DNA of 64,000 nucleotides, from the NCBI GenBank assembly GCA_013433145.1, contig CM024172.1, forward strand, positions 10,750,053-10,814,052. The letters are read 5' to 3'. The notes under the pieces are model-generated. The model ran no database searches and was not told the origin of the DNA. It was given only the letters and a program-made list of their open reading frames with translations. This document shows positions 1-50,951 of the stretch, piece after piece; the first letter of the stretch is position 1, and each line of letters starts with the position of its first letter. Made by a program: the position numbers and the translations under genes. This DNA is from Ascaris suum. Taxonomy: Eukaryota > Nematoda > Chromadorea > Rhabditida > Ascarididae.

Positions 1-3000
1 TAGAGAAAAAAAAATCTAATAGTTGCGACGGTTATATTATCGATCCCCTTTAGTTGAAATCTCATTTAGCGTTAAAAAACTAATTAACAAGACTTAGGGT
101 AGTTGTTGAGAAAAAGTAGCATTTCAGTGCAAATGCACGCTGCCCATCGAGAAACGTCAGTCTAATATGCACAGCGCAGCTGTCTGGAATGGGAGCGGAG
201 GGGGTGATGGTGAGGGAGAAGTGGGTGGGGGGGGGGCGGGTTGGAAGGGTAATATTTAACAAATTAGATTGGAGAATAAGACTTCACTACGCAGAACACA
301 CTAATTTGCACAGCTTATTCATTAGCAGTCGGATGAAGTCTTATATTTCATCGAACCTATCTTATGAGTCTTCGTTAGTCATTCATCGAACACCTTCACC
401 TTTTTCAATCATTCATTTACCTCTCTTCTCCTTCCTTAAGTATTTATTCGTCCAATTTCCTATGCGTTCATTCTTAATCTCCTCTACTTTTTTCTTCAAA
501 TAAAATCGATTTCTCATTGAGAGTAATTGAAGAACGGCGAACGATGGAGACGTATTTTATATAGGCAACAGCTTACCCTTCATCTATCATTTTCTCTTTC
601 GTTCAAATTCAATTCTTTTTCGTTGAATCATCGCATAAAAAGCAAAAAACAAAAAAAAAAAAAAACAACAATCGATGGTTTTTAAGCATCAATTCTCGTA
701 AATCTTAGAGTTTATTTCCTCTTTTGAATGATAGCTAACTCAATTGTTCATTTACAGCAATGCGGAGGGAGGGGGGGGGGAGGGGTTTTGTTGGTGTAAA
801 TATATGAAAAAGTGTACAAAAATAGTAATAAAATGAGAAAAAATCAATTGAGCATTGAACATCTCTGAACGATTCTCTTCACTTCGAAGATGAAAAGAAC
901 ACTTCAATAAATATAATCTCTATCTATATCTTTTGAATTGAAAATTTTACTCAATTTTTCAAGAAGAAATTCAAACGTAAAATAAAATCAAATAGTATAT
1001 TTCTCAAATTCAAATGAAGTACTAAAATTTTTGCCATTGCAACATTTCGAAGAGCTCCCAAGAAGAATTTCCCGAAGAGGTTTTCAGTTTAGAAATGCAA
1101 ACGTTCTTTACTCTTACTTATCTTCAGATTAGCAAACATGATATAGGCTTGGCTTTACAAAAAAGATTTGTGCTTTGATCATGTAGGTAATCCAGCATAT
1201 TGACCTGAAATTTCTTATTGTTTTCGGCATTCCTTGCTAGATTTTTTTAAGTATTATGTTTTCGTATATTTCTTTGTGCAATTTTTTCATCCATTTATTG
1301 GTCTGTGCGCTTTAGATCTATAAGAAAATCCGCGCAAATTTTTTTTTTTTTGTTGCTAATTAAGTATGCAAATTCTATTGAGTGTGTGATCGTTCATACG
1401 AGTGCTAATTGGATATTCAAAGAGGCATACAAATAAAAGAATGCATATCGTCAATTATTTTCTACCTCTTAAAGTTATATATTTTATATCCTTTTCAACG
1501 TTTAGTAGGTAAATGTGCGTTTAATTTCAATTAATGAAAGCAATGCTTGGGACTAGAAGTTTTCTTTTCATTGTAATTTTACAAGAATTAAACATCGCAT
1601 TGATTAAACCTCATTTTAAAAAACCACTAGGTTTTTTTTTCTTCGAAAAAATGCGTCTATTTGTTATCTATTTGCTTAAAAATAGTAGAAATAAATGGGC
1701 ACTTTGATAGTGATAATTTTGCTATGCGAAATGATGCATAACGTTGCAAAATATCGCGACGATAAAATTACTCATAAATAATAGTAATAACTTCGATAAA
1801 TAGGAAGAAATAGGAGCTGAAATTAGATGAATATTGTCCACTTTTTGGGGAATTATATGGCTAAAATGGCGATATGCATTAATTAGCCGCCTTCGAGAGT
1901 ATCCTCCACTTCAGCCACATCTTACGAATTGCTAACACTGAAATAGGAGTGAAGTGAACATAAGAAGATTGCTGCTATTGATGTTTGTTTCCTCTCAAGA
2001 TGAACACTTGCTCAACAGCTGACGATCGATGTGAGATGTTACTCTGGAGGACATGTTTTCCGGAAAACGCAACGGATTGCCATTTTCACTATTACGGGAT
2101 GGTAGAAATTTATTGTCTGCAGTGGGAATTGCTTTCTATATGTTCTTTGGTTTCACTTCATCTCTACAATAAAGCGCATTCGAGAGAAGCTGATAGCAAC
2201 ATGCTTGATTCATCGTTATTGACGAACTCGACCGATAGATCTGTGATATCTATCATCGAGAGTGGCATAAAGCCAACTAATCAATATCGTTTGATTAACC
2301 CATGAAAATAGCGTCATGAAACCGCCATATAACGATATAACGCCTTCTATCGATTGCTGAAGCATCCTTTAAGGCCATAGCTTTTTCGACTGCCTTATTT
2401 AGTAGCTTATTAGAAAGACGGTTAATCTGTGAGGAAAGAATTTATTTAGGTACATTTTGTTGGTTTCATTATGGCGTGCAGAATGGAAGTGCAAACTCTA
2501 TAGCACATGAAACGAAGTTGATTTCTTCGTTTAGCAATTGGATTGTGCGATGAGGCGATCACATATTTCCATACACACACAAAAAAAAAGAGTTCGAGAT
2601 GCGTAATTGGATGCACACATATCGTGTTATACGCATCTCTGATGCTCACATCAAGCTACTATCGAATGAAGCCCGCTTTCTTCGAGTGGTCACATTTCAC
2701 GATGAAATCAATGATTGCTTTATGCAGCAACACATTTCACATTTTCATTGCATATTCTCCTCATTTTCATTATTCCCATAGCAACTGCAGCATAATCAAA
2801 AATGACAAATAGTCATTCGACTGACCGGCTGACAAAATATTTGCTGGAAGTGAGCAGCATTCGACAGAATTCTATTGAATATACAGATCTATTTAGTGGG
2901 CAATTTTGAAGCAGCCTGTTCCCGTTGAGTACAACTTAATTATACGACTAAGCATATAATGGGGCACAAATACGTGCTAATACGAGTGAACACTAGCACT

Positions 3001-6000
3001 TATTATATTCGATGCTGCTAATATGGTAATTTGTGAACATAACCTCAGATTTTTTTAGAGTCTAACAACGAAAAGAGAATAATAAAATTTCATGGAAAGG
3101 GAAATTCCTTTTTTTTCAATGGGTTCCTTTTTTCTAAAGGCATTTTTCCAGTCGTCAGATTTAGTTGTTTGATTCATTGGAAATGATTGTTTTTTTTAAG
3201 TTAATGTTTATTAAAATCATCGAATACTTATTTACATTCATTTTTTTTTCAATATTATACTCAACCGTTGAGTTGTTACTGCACTAATAATCACTGATAG
3301 AATTTCAAGGAGAATGAAGTGAGATTGTTAGCGAGAGTCTAGTGAAGAAGACACAATAAACAAGCAACATAAGAATACTAGAGGAGAACAGGCGGCACCT
3401 GTTATAGCACATCAAATCACTTCTGAGTGAAATGAAGCAACCTCAGGGTGGTGAGCGAATAAATGCTAAACTGCGATTAGCGAATACAAGTCGGTAATAG
3501 TACATCGTAGTGGCAACAGATTAAGGCACGTTACAAAGAACGCCTAATTGCGCTTTCTGCAATCTCGACTATACCAAATACTACTCCTTATAATGGACAT
3601 AGGCCATTTGGCAAACGTTATGAGAGCTCACTAAGGAATCTATATTTCAAATATTCTCAACTAGACCATCCCGTTGTTTATGAATTTCATATTTTTGAAG
3701 GTCTTCGTCAAGAAAGTTTTCAACAATTTTAATCTATCTTGGAATTTTATTCAAATTACTTGCTGAAAGGGCATTGGGCTATTGTGAGGAATATTTGATC
3801 GCAGTTTCCATACTTCCAGATATTTCCGCTAGTTGGAGGTGAGTCTATTCATGCAAGTTTCATTGAGGTTGAATGAATAAAATCTTTTGTTATGCGAGGA
3901 GCTATTTTTAATTAGTAATCATTGAAGCTGAAGAAAATCTCATATCTGAAATAGATCAGCGAGGAAGTTGTATGAGAGGGAATAATTTTTGCTTTGCTTA
4001 TTGGTTGAGTTGCAATTCACTTGCTAATACAGTCGCAGATGTTGGCCATTGTGTTTTCTGCATCAATCATCATTTCTTGTTCATTGACAAATATCGAAAT
4101 AAAAGCTATTCATAACTAGGTTCTTACGAGGGAGAGAGAAGGAATTATACGAAGGGTCATTTGAGTGGAAATCAGTGCTATGATCTGGAAGACCTGAAAT
4201 TTGAAAGCACATTCGGAAATATATCGATTATTTCACAGTCACATTTACATTTACATGACCTATTTTTAGGTGAGGCTTGAAAGAACCATAGCCATATTTC
4301 ATAATCATAAGATCCTCCGTTATATGGGTATAAACGTTTCAATTACTGCTCATTTTCTTTGCTTTCACCTTCGCGTCGATCCCTAGCTAAAATCTACCAC
4401 AAGAGCTCGCCCTTAGCATATGAAATACATAGATTGAAGAACGTTTCGTTTGGAAAAGATTGAAAATCTTCGAAATCGGATATTTCGATAGTCGTGTGCA
4501 GACTGCTGCAAGGGAAAGCGCGGCTAATGCGCTGTTGGGCGTGCCGAATCGACTGTTTTGGTGACCACGCCCACCACGTGAACTAGAAGCGTTGTCGGAT
4601 GTGTCATATAGGAGTGCTTGTTTTATTTTTCACTCATGTTTACAACATTATTCGCCTCAAAAGCATTCGTTTTTAATGCAACGCTGTTTCATATTGCAAT
4701 GTTTTTAGTGGGAGAGAATTGATTAGTCTGAGATATCCAATAATCTAAATGATTTGATCTTCGAGCATTGAATATCTCATTTATTGAGTGCATTATGGTG
4801 ATGCTTGAATTGAATTCTACTTGAATTCAGCGTATCGTTATGCGCTCGATAGAGTTTCGTTAGGGAAATTTTGTTCATGCATGATTATATTTCATCAAAT
4901 CGTAATCTTGCCTTTCGATTGAATAATGAGAGTATTGCGATTTCAAGGCTATTCTTTATGAAGCGTTGATGATATAGCGCGTAATATTTCTCGGAAGAAA
5001 GCGTTCGCGCTAGATTTGTCATTTCGTTATTCGGCATTCGCAAGCGATAAATTATTTCATTCGCTTGAATAACTAACTCTTAATTACTGTTCTGTATAAG
5101 TAAAGTTGTTAATCGCTGAAATGCAAATAAGCACAAATATCACACAAAAGTATAACTTTTTGGTGGATTGATTGAAACATGAATTTTAATTATTTAAAGG
5201 ACATATTATTGTCGCGGAAAGGAATTCATGGAAAAGAACGCAAAAGAACAAATCATGGCAAAAGTATACTGAGCGGCAATTGATGAAAATCTGATGCGTT
5301 GATAACAGAGACTAAAAAATGGCCTCATAAAATATGCTGATTCAATATTATCAAGTTGGCAAGTTGTTACGTTGGCTGAATTGGAACATTCGAGCGCATT
5401 TTACATTCTAGGGTCCCTTGATTGAGTGGTATTTAGCTGCCAACCCAGCCAGAATGTATCGGAAGAGCCAGAGTGTGTACTCTATTGAATACTGTAACGG
5501 AATCTTGCATGGAAGCATTCTTCAATTCTTCGCGCAGACGGGGGTTTCATCCTTAGGAAAGAACTTCATCCGGCCGAATCATTAGGAGTACACTAAAGCA
5601 TGAACGAGAGTTTGCTCTCATAAGCCTCTTGGATCCTCGGGTGAATTGTTACTCCCAGAGAGACTGGCTGCAATCTTGCTGCGCCATCGCTAGCTAGCGG
5701 GACTCCGTATCCTCCAATCGGAGCGATTGTTTATGCTCGTTGTGGGGGCGTATATTGCTTTCCTCGGCACCAAAAAAAGCGTTCTATGTGCATTCTGCAA
5801 TAATTGAGCTTATTATATGAAAAAGTGTAATCGATAGGAACGGGCTCACATATATCTAAAGATGCATTACCAATAAAGTAATATATCGCAGTATGGGATA
5901 ACGCGCTGGCATCGATGGGCAACGTTGGCTTGCGTTTACAAGCCGTCAGTTTTATCCTAATTCTCTATGAATATAGATATGCATTAAGATAAGTGCAGAG

Positions 6001-8340
6001 GATGGTGTAATGAGCAAACATTTTGAATCGTTCTACTGACAGCCCGACCGTTGTTTGTTGACAGTTGTGCTTAAACCAATCAATTTTTTAACACAATTTC
6101 TACCGTCTAAGGTTCTCCTGGTGAAGTGGAAGAAGTGCATAATTTTGAAGGAATTAATTTTTTCCTTTCTTCTTTCAATGTAATATTGAATAGAGTACCT
6201 TAATAGTTGATTGTTTCTATTCTAGTGGTTAATGATTTTGCACAATCGGAAAGGGCTTGTGGATCGTTGAATGTTGCAAGGATTTTGCAAATATTCGAAG
6301 TTCCAAACGATCCGTTTCGGTTAAACAACCGGCTAAGAAACATATCACAAGGTCTCATTAAAATAATCACTTTTGCTAAAGTCATCAAACAAAAAATCTC
6401 ACTAAATTAGAATAAGAGAAATAACAACGGCATATTTTTATTATTCGAGCCATCCTTATAATTCTGCCACAAAAATCACTCATTTTATGCTTGATAGGTG
6501 CTGGAAGAAAATACGATCTTCGGTTCACACATAGAATTTCTTAGCATACTTAAATTTTCATTTCCCTTTTTGAAGTTAAAAACGACGTGTTTATTGAATC
6601 ATTCCATGGTTGAGAATATACCCGACAGATTGCGTAGCTCTAGATTCATCGGTGATCAGGCAGAAAATACGAAATAAATGGATAGGAAAACATACGGATA
6701 AATATTGGACGTAGAATATTGCGATGGTAGACTTTAGTCGAGAAGATTTGCAAAGCAGCAATTTCGCAACTTCATATAAAACTACATGAAAACTCAAATG
6801 CTATGTTTAATTGTGAAAAACTATCAAGACTGATGCATTTGTTAGTATGCGAATAAAGCGTAGAAATAAATAATCTACTGATCGGATTTTGCGTTACGCA
6901 TATTTTAAAGTGGATTGTAGCATTGATAATTAATAATATTTGTTTGCTAAATATTTCTATAGGTCATTTTGATTATTCGCATGAATACACTACTAAAGAA
7001 TATTGAAATTGGTGTTTTTCGATACTTTTCTTCCTATCCAAATAAATTTGTCTCTGCTAAGCAGACCCATTCAGCGTTTATCTGAAAAATACTCTTTCAA
7101 GTTGTTATGAAGTAGTAAAGTTGTGGATGAAAAGTGATTGAGTGCGGAAAATATGAACGGATAGAAACGTTGATAGGATATATTGTTCCGTGATAAGTGC
7201 TGTAGGATTATTACTGACCATCGTTGTTCATTGCAGTTATACCGAAGCTTCATTGCGCAATCACGAATACCACTCAAACACTCAACAACATATCATTATT
7301 TCAGTTTTGACGATAGTCATCCAAGGAATTATTATATATAAGAAGTATATTAGTTGAAAATCTTATCGAGCTACACCCATAGGCCCAATGCCACTAATAA
7401 AAGAAAGAAATTGATGATTGATTCATTTCTAGCAAACTTTTTTTTGATTTTTTTAAAGCGGGTTTTATGTATCGGAACGACCAAATTGCCCTATTGAGAT
7501 GATGAAAAATTGCGCATGATGCAAGTTGGGAAAAAACCTGAATCGTAGATGAAAAGTGCGGGAAAATATATGAATTGTTGGTGGGAAAGTGGAAATTCAA
7601 CAGTGTTTGTTGCTGTTTGCCAAAAAAGAAAACGCATAGAAGTTATAGTGCATCAGCAAATATTTTCCCGTACTAAAAAAAAAAACAATGAATTTCATTA
7701 TTTCGTCGAACAGAATCTGCTAGTTCATAATCAAATGTTGTAATTCATTGTTTTTTTAAAGCACTGTGTTTTTTGAATGAGATAATGATCGCAAATTTGG
7801 GAGAATCTTATAATTCTTTTTTTTTTTTTTTTGAAATATTCCCTGAGGGATAACCTTCTGCTTAAATTGGAAAAAATCGAAATGCCGATCAAATTTCTTC
7901 TTCTTTTATTATCTCTAATATGTGATCATAAGAAAATATTTGAACAAAAAAAATAAAGAACTATTAATATGCTTCTTTTTTTTTCGGAATTTAAAGAAAA
8001 GTTGGTATGTATATACTCGTTGCATCATCAATCATTTCTGCAACAAATATTTCGATAAGTGTTTACAATAATAAACTATCATTCCAAATAATGCATCTAT
8101 TTGAGAGTTTCATCCTTTGCACGAAAGTTTTTTTTTTTTATTTCGTGAACCAACCGCTATCAAAAATGTATATAAACGTTTTTGACACCTTTGAGCGTTT
8201 ATATGTTTTTCCGATATCCTTGAGTAATCAACTTAAATACACTCAGATGTATATCAAAGAATTAAATGAACCTTGCCATAGGCGACTTTTGTTTTTATTC
8301 GGAATACTTTAAATGTATGAAACTCTTAAATTACATGGAA
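1..8340. other. no supportable gene; AT-rich flank or upstream intron
   Basis: I see no exon I can defend. The stretch has G-rich runs near 210-240 and 766-785, and slightly GC-richer patches at about 4,500-4,600 (with a CACGTG) and 5,400-5,760 (with a gctagctagc palindrome). An open stretch after a good acceptor (ttctattctag, about 6,224) reads VNDFAQSERACGSLNVARIL but matches nothing I know. It is either the intron before the first visible kinesin exon or intergenic DNA. Confidence 0.4.
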
Positions 8341-8342
8341 AT

Positions 8343-8498
8343 GCAAGTTGCTTCGAAAGTGACTCCAACAACGATCACAAAAGTGACTATAATTCTATGC
8401 AAGCGGAAGCGCGTGATATGGCACTCTTTAATCGTCATTACGCACACCATATAGAAGATGATGAAGAAATTGAGGAGGAGGGCGAGGAAATCACTCTC
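8343..8498 (+). CDS. candidate acidic exon, gene unknown
   Basis: The open frame reads ESDSNNDHKSDYNSMQAEAR and then HHIEDDEEIEEEGEEIT before a possible donor (ctct|gtaatt). Its Asp/Glu-rich character recalls the acidic segment of KIF21 between the first coiled coils. However, about 300 residues of coiled coil should separate that segment from the exon at 11,533, and I see no such exons between them. The phase (1 out) also does not fit. It may be an exon of something else or chance. Confidence 0.3.
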
Positions 8499-8529
8499 TG
8501 TAATTTAGATGTCTGTCTTTGATTGCTGT

Positions 8530-11500
8530 TTTCTTTTGGTTCATAGATTGATGTGCCCACCAAACAACACAAATGTATTTGCACACAGACGCAAACTACA
8601 ATGTCACGATAGTGCGGTTTTACAAGCTGTTGGTGAGTGTAAAAGTGTTCGGATGTGAAACTTCTGCATGTCATCCTTTTGTACTCTTGTTTTATTCTAT
8701 ATCTTTGACGTTCGAGCGCTATTTCTTACAGTCATATATGAGCCTCCTGTCTTTTTTTCGTCACCCTTCCCCTCTCCACGCCACTGAACTGCAACGAATG
8801 TGAACTCCTTGCTCCCATTGACTTTTGGAGGGTGGGGGGAGAACTTCGGTTGTCTTTCATAGATAGTGCGAAGGTGATCTCATTTTTACATATGCGAGCA
8901 CACTTACTATAAATTAAGAGGGATTAAACACTTATACTGAGCATGTACATAACATAATAGCAAAGTGGGTACCATATCCTCACTTTGCGGTCATCATCAT
9001 AGTCATAGCAGTGCTGTGCTTTCCTGTGTTTGTGTATAATAGGCCGCATTGTTTTTTTCCGTTACAAGTGAAAGGGTGCTCAGTCTTTTTTTGTCATCTC
9101 CTGCTTATTTTCCTTTCCTTTCCTTTCCTTTTTTGTATACTTTTATATTATTATTTTTCTATATTGAACTTTGTTATTAAATCGGACCACGTTTTGGGCC
9201 TATATTTACATCCCGTTTTTTTTTTTCCATCACAACCTCTCTTTGAAGGGTAGCCGGTATTAAGAGAAGTCGACTGTGTTATGCATTGTCAGAACTTTTA
9301 TTATCGCCTCTCAAGGCATTTTCGCTTGTTCTCTTTTTTTTTTTATCACGAAATCAAATTGTGTGTTCTATGTGAATAATTTCGATTATTGAATCATCTA
9401 ATTCTTTATATAATGAAATTATCCCTTTAAAATACGGTTCCTCTCTCGAAAATTCCCTCTCTCGAATAGTCGTAAATTATATCCAATTTAGGGGGGTGAG
9501 AAAGTTTGACGCATTTCAAAATAATCGGTTTCTTTGAAAAAAAAAATTATTTCCGGTTTTTGTTTTTACCACATCTAATTCGACCATTAAAATAAACTCA
9601 TATGCTAAGCATAGAAATTTCGCTAACATCGAGCCACAAATTCAGTTTTGATGGCTTTTGGCCAAAATGAACGTTTATATGGAGCAAATTATATGTTTAT
9701 TTCAATTTGAATTCGATGTGCTAATTGAAAATTTGCCTCTTATTTGCGTTGATGCCGTTGTTATGCTATGACAACATTTCCAATCGCATTTCGACCATTA
9801 GTATTTCATTCATACGAATCACAGGATGTACTCGTTGAGTAGCATTGAATAAACCTATGGGATTGTAATTTTTAATACTTCTAAACGGATATTAGTATAT
9901 GCGAGGGTAGCTGGGAAAGGATTGGTTATATAGAGTTATATCATATATGCGTTATCATCGCAGTAATCCAAGTAGGGCATAATATATCCATAAACGATAA
10001 AAGAAAGCGATTAGGAAGGTATGGTCATTATGGTGGATTGCAACGCCCATGATCGCAGAACTGGCTTTTTAGGGATTTCTGTACAGCTCGATTAATATAT
10101 GATATCATTTATTTTTTCCGCACATATAAATGGCACACGATTCAGTGTAGAGTACGAATGCGGTGCAGTCTTCATTTTACTTTCCATGTATAATACGTTC
10201 AATGAGATGCCATATTATTTCTGTTGCTTTTTTGCTGCCTCTCGCTGATCACACTCTAATGTCGTACGGAATTTTCGAGGAAATCAGCACGGATCTCCCT
10301 CATCGTTCTTTCTGGGTGGGGGATTTCCTAATCTATCTTCGTTCTTTTATTCCTCGGAACCAAGAAAAAGACATTATGAACAAATACTGTCCAATTATTG
10401 TTTTCACCAATATGGTTTCCTATCACCAGTCGATGATTTTGGTAATTGCAACTGCCTAAGACTGAAGTTCTATGAGAAATTATGGCAATTATAAATGGCC
10501 ATATTTCAAAACTTCTCATCATCTCTCAGCGCTTAGATGAACACTATTGTTGTGGCTACATTTTCATACGGTTGTTCCATCTCATTTTAAGCGATGTGGG
10601 TTTTTTCTCATTCAACTACCGTATTTTGATGTGCAGTTGAGCGAATTGATTGGCCTAAATTCGCTTTCAGTCATCTTGCGAAAAGGCGCTTAAATTCTGA
10701 TAAATTTGGCATACAAATATATAATTTCTTAATCTAATGGACATTTCATAGTTCACTATAATAAAAACATAAATTATGAGTCTTTTTTAAAGTTTTGATG
10801 TATTCATTTACAAGTTATCATCTTTTGGAGGGTTTCAAACACACTAACATAATCTCGTCGAAAAATTTCCATTGATTATTACATTCAAATGGTATATAAC
10901 TATAGACGACAGCAATGAACGTGAATAGTAGTGGATTAGAGAGATCACTAAGTAGCAGTATTTGCAGTAAAGTAAATTATTTTATGCACCTATTATTTAA
11001 TTATATTTTGCAACGATTCATTCCTTGACTAGAACGTTTGCCGCTATATGATACTAATTTAAATATTTGCTTTTAGTTGTATTTATTCCCTCATATGTGT
11101 TTCCGTTTTATCGATGTTGTTGATGTTGAATTGATGGATTCAATTTGAAGAGAACGGAGAGACGAAAGGGGGTGAGGCGCTAGAACTACGATAAACTGTT
11201 CTCTTAGTTCGCTGATCATGCTACGTCTTATGAGGATTTAGTTGCCTCATATCAGAAAATTATCTCTTGCAATGATGCGATATCTCTTCATATCGTATAG
11301 CATCGTTGTGCTGTCACCTTATATATATCACAAAAATATAAATCGATCGAGCAAAGTGTTGCGTTCGATTTTAATTTTGAAATATATATGCATTCAGCGA
11401 GTGTGCATTTTGCATTTTATTGTAAATTAATGAATGTTTATTGAACGTTTGAGAAGGCAACTTCCCATATGTGAAAAACATGGAACCTGTAGCATAGAAT

Positions 11501-11530
11501 CTTAAAAATATAAGAAATGTGTCTATTTTT
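8530..11530. other. no gene seen; probable klp-12 intron
   Basis: AT-rich noncoding sequence. A short (TTTCC)n run lies near 9,110-9,131. No coiled-coil-coding exon for the kinesin could be found here in any frame. Confidence 0.5.
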
Positions 11531-11532
11531 AG

Positions 11533-48728
<37,196 letters not shown>

Positions 48729-49110
48729 GAGGTTATATCTCTTCGTTGGACTATGTCGTTCAAAAATTTCTTAGTTATAAATAATCAATTGGACGATCGA
48801 TGCGATCAAAATGCGGATGTTTGTGGCGCTGATGCGCATAGCGAAGTTATTACTCTCTTTTTATTTAATGTCTTAGTTCTTTTTATTTTTCTCTTTATTG
48901 CGATTGTTTAGTCGTTTTTTTTTCGCTCTTATTTTTATTTCGCTTGTTGATTGTTCTCTTTACCTTAACCAGTATTAGTTATTATTACTATCCATCTCTT
49001 TTTTTTGAATCACATATTGATGAATTAGTAATTTGCATTGAATTGATAAAAATTGAGAATAATTTACATGTTCAGTAGAAAATGACATAGAAAATCTGAA
49101 TAAATAATAT
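48729..49110 (+). other. probable klp-12 3' UTR
   Basis: This noncoding AT-rich stretch follows the stop. The first canonical AATAAA on this strand is at 49,099-49,104, about 370 nt past the stop, so cleavage would be expected near 49,120. There is no transcript evidence; this is inference from the hexamer. Confidence 0.5.
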
Positions 49111-49535
49111 CTGTGATGAGATGCAAATGTATAAAGGTCGACCATAAACGCGATCACCTTTTAATCGATACTCAGGAAGCAAATATAAGAAAAACATTTG
49201 CATAAATTGGCATCATAAATTAACGTTTGCACTGATCTTTGTTTTCTATTGAAACGATGAAATTTCATGTAATTTCTTCGCGAAAAAAGCATTTCAAGGA
49301 TGTAAGTGTTGTGATTCTTTCCGGTTGACGCGTTTTCATATGGCAAAATATATGTGCTATTATTTATTTTATTTATTTTTTAATTCGACTATGTGCTGAG
49401 TGTTTTCAAACCGGTTGTACAAATGTTCTTTTTTTTTGTTTAGATTGCATAGAATTTCCATTGTTCGTTTGTTGAGAATAGATCGAAAGAATACGTCTAT
49501 GCTAAACTGATGAATATTTGTGCGAAAAATTGCTT
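49111..49535. other. convergent 3' region between two genes
   Basis: This lies between the kinesin 3' end and the stop of the minus-strand candidate gene. On the minus strand there are two AATAAA hexamers (plus-strand TTTATT at 49,363-49,368 and 49,372-49,377), about 160-175 nt past the minus-strand stop. That supports a 3' end for that gene. Confidence 0.45.
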
Positions 49536-49775
49536 TTAACTTGCAAATTCTCTTATGTGTTTTGCTGTGCTTATTTTGGTCAGCTTGTCGCTAAATGCGT
49601 ATTGTTTTCCGGTTGTCGATTGAATCGGACCGATCTCCAATTTGTTCGTTGATGAATAGGAACCGATCGGTCGAATTTTTAGGGGATAATCTGTTTTATG
49701 CGAATCTACGTTTGCTCGGTGTCGTTTTAACGAATCCACTTTGATACCCGATAGAGGTCCGGTTGCAGCATTGCG
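49536..49775 (-). CDS. unknown gene, terminal exon
   Basis: This exon has 80 codons including TAA, with acceptor cagtag|CGC. It encodes NAATGPLSGIKVDSLKRHRA, later KIRPIGSYSSTNKLEIGPIQ and ends KHIREFAS. Balanced amino acid use and a following AATAAA make this the best supported exon of the set. Confidence 0.5.
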   Translation of the reverse strand, partial: RNAATGPLSGIKVDSLKRHRANVDSHKTDYPLKIRPIGSYSSTNKLEIGPIQSTTGKQYAFSDKLTKISTAKHIREFAS

Positions 49776-50907
49776 CTACTGTCTTTCCTTGACGGTAGTG
49801 TGATTGTCACAGAATGCTTTCTGCTGCATGTTTTTCACTTGTTTTGGCTCATTTTTCTTTGTTTTCTCTATAAACTAAGGTTTTGACGGAGTTGAGACGT
49901 TAACAAAAATAAAACCAAAAAAGGCGGAAAAGAATTTCTCCAGGTGAAAACAACAGATTTTGGTTGTGGATGTAATGGTGATAAAAGTGTGACTGATATG
50001 CGGTGTGTAGTATTCACTTTGTGCTCCCTCGCCTTCACTTGTGATTTTTTGTTTCGGCTTTTTTTCATTATTTCCGCTCACTTTGTATTCATATCTGAGC
50101 AATTTTAAGCGAATCTATGATGCGTTAAATTCTTGAGTATGTTTACCGAAGAGACGATGGCTATGGTACCCTTAGAAAGAACAGAATTTACGGTGTCACT
50201 CCCTAAGGTTGTTTGCCCCACTTCAAATCACAGTGACCATTAGAAAGAAATATGATCGTCTCAGTTCACTACAACACAAAATTCGTAACAACAATATTCG
50301 TAGACAAAATTAATCAATATAGAAATGGCTGCCTCGCAGTAGCTTGTGCAAGCCTTTCATTGTTCGATCATTTTAACACTGACCATTGGAAGTGGAAAAT
50401 GCTGAATTTCTAGGCGTCTATTTGTAAGCATTGCGTTCGTAGTGCAACCTTTTTTTTTTGCTGCACTTAACGATCGCTGATGTCGAATGTGGTCGAATAT
50501 CTCGAATTTCTTATTAGGGAAGTCTAATTTGTAGACTTGAATTGCAAATTGTGGCATTTCAAAGACGAATCGAGCTTCGATTAAACGAGGCCGTTACATA
50601 AAAACGATTCTCGTGCAACTTTCACCTTCGATCTGTAGCATCGCGCACCTTTGATTAAAGCCAAGTTCGCGTAGTGCAAATCGCAATTTAGAGGTATTGC
50701 TTTGGAAAAATTCGGTTTTCTCAAACGAATTCAACACTTCACTTCGTCGTTTCGTACTGTTTAATCATCAGATATCAGCGATCAGAACAACAAATATTAT
50801 CGCATTCTTTGCACGAAGCGGATAAAGCTATCGAAAACTTTTAATCGTGTGCGCAGTTCAGTTTCGTAACGAGTTGGAAGGCTTATCTTATGTTGGCTTT
50901 GCATCAT
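49536..50907 (-). CDS. probable small minus-strand gene, five exons, function unknown
   Basis: Five open segments on the minus strand join in one frame with matching phases to give 255 codons plus TAA, with introns of 47, 51, 377 and 129 nt. Read 5' to 3' the exons are 50,907-50,804, 50,756-50,626, 50,574-50,472, 50,094-49,905 and 49,775-49,536. The product begins MMQSQHKISLPTRYETELRT, is charged and partly helical in the first half (FALRELGFNQRCAMLQIE) and basic and Ser/Thr-rich at the end. No domain is recognised. Weak points are a GC donor for intron 1, a poor acceptor for intron 2 and an uncertain exon 4 end. The gene is convergent with klp-12 and has its own AATAAA. Confidence 0.45.
49905..50094 (-). 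CDS. unknown gene, exon 4 (3' end uncertain)
   Basis: The acceptor ttgctcag is good. It encodes YEYKVSGNNEKKPKQKITSE GEGAQSEYYTPHISH and then a Phe-rich tail that looks less like coding sequence. An earlier donor (aaa|gtgagc) would leave a 13-nt exon in the same phase. Confidence 0.35.
50472..50574 (-). CDS. unknown gene, exon 3
   Basis: It encodes RFVFEMPQFAIQVYKLDFPN KKFEIFDHIRHQR, with donor tc|gttaag. The acceptor (tttaatcgaag) is poor, but the phase fits both neighbours. Confidence 0.45.
50626..50756 (-). CDS. unknown gene, exon 2
   Basis: The acceptor is gattaaacag and the donor is g|gtgaaa. It encodes TKRRSEVLNSFEKTEFFQSN TSKLRFALRELGFNQRCAML QIE. The composition is convincingly coding. 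Read-through of the donor keeps the frame open for about 20 more codons, so the donor is not certain. Confidence 0.48.
50804..50907 (-). CDS. unknown gene, candidate first exon
   Basis: It begins with two ATG codons and encodes MMQSQHKISLPTRYETELRT RLKVFDSFIRFVQR. An upstream in-frame TGA limits extension. The donor that keeps the frame is a rare GC type (at|gcgata), giving a 47-nt intron; no GT gives the right phase. Confidence 0.38.
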
Positions 50908-50951
50908 AGGTCGAATTGTTCAAAACTCGTCACTAAAAATACGAAAATTAA

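Noticed and set aside
6224..6350. Open stretch after ttctattctag, possible kinesin exon
   Set aside because: It is not coiled-coil-like, matches no KIF21 segment, and its donor is weak.
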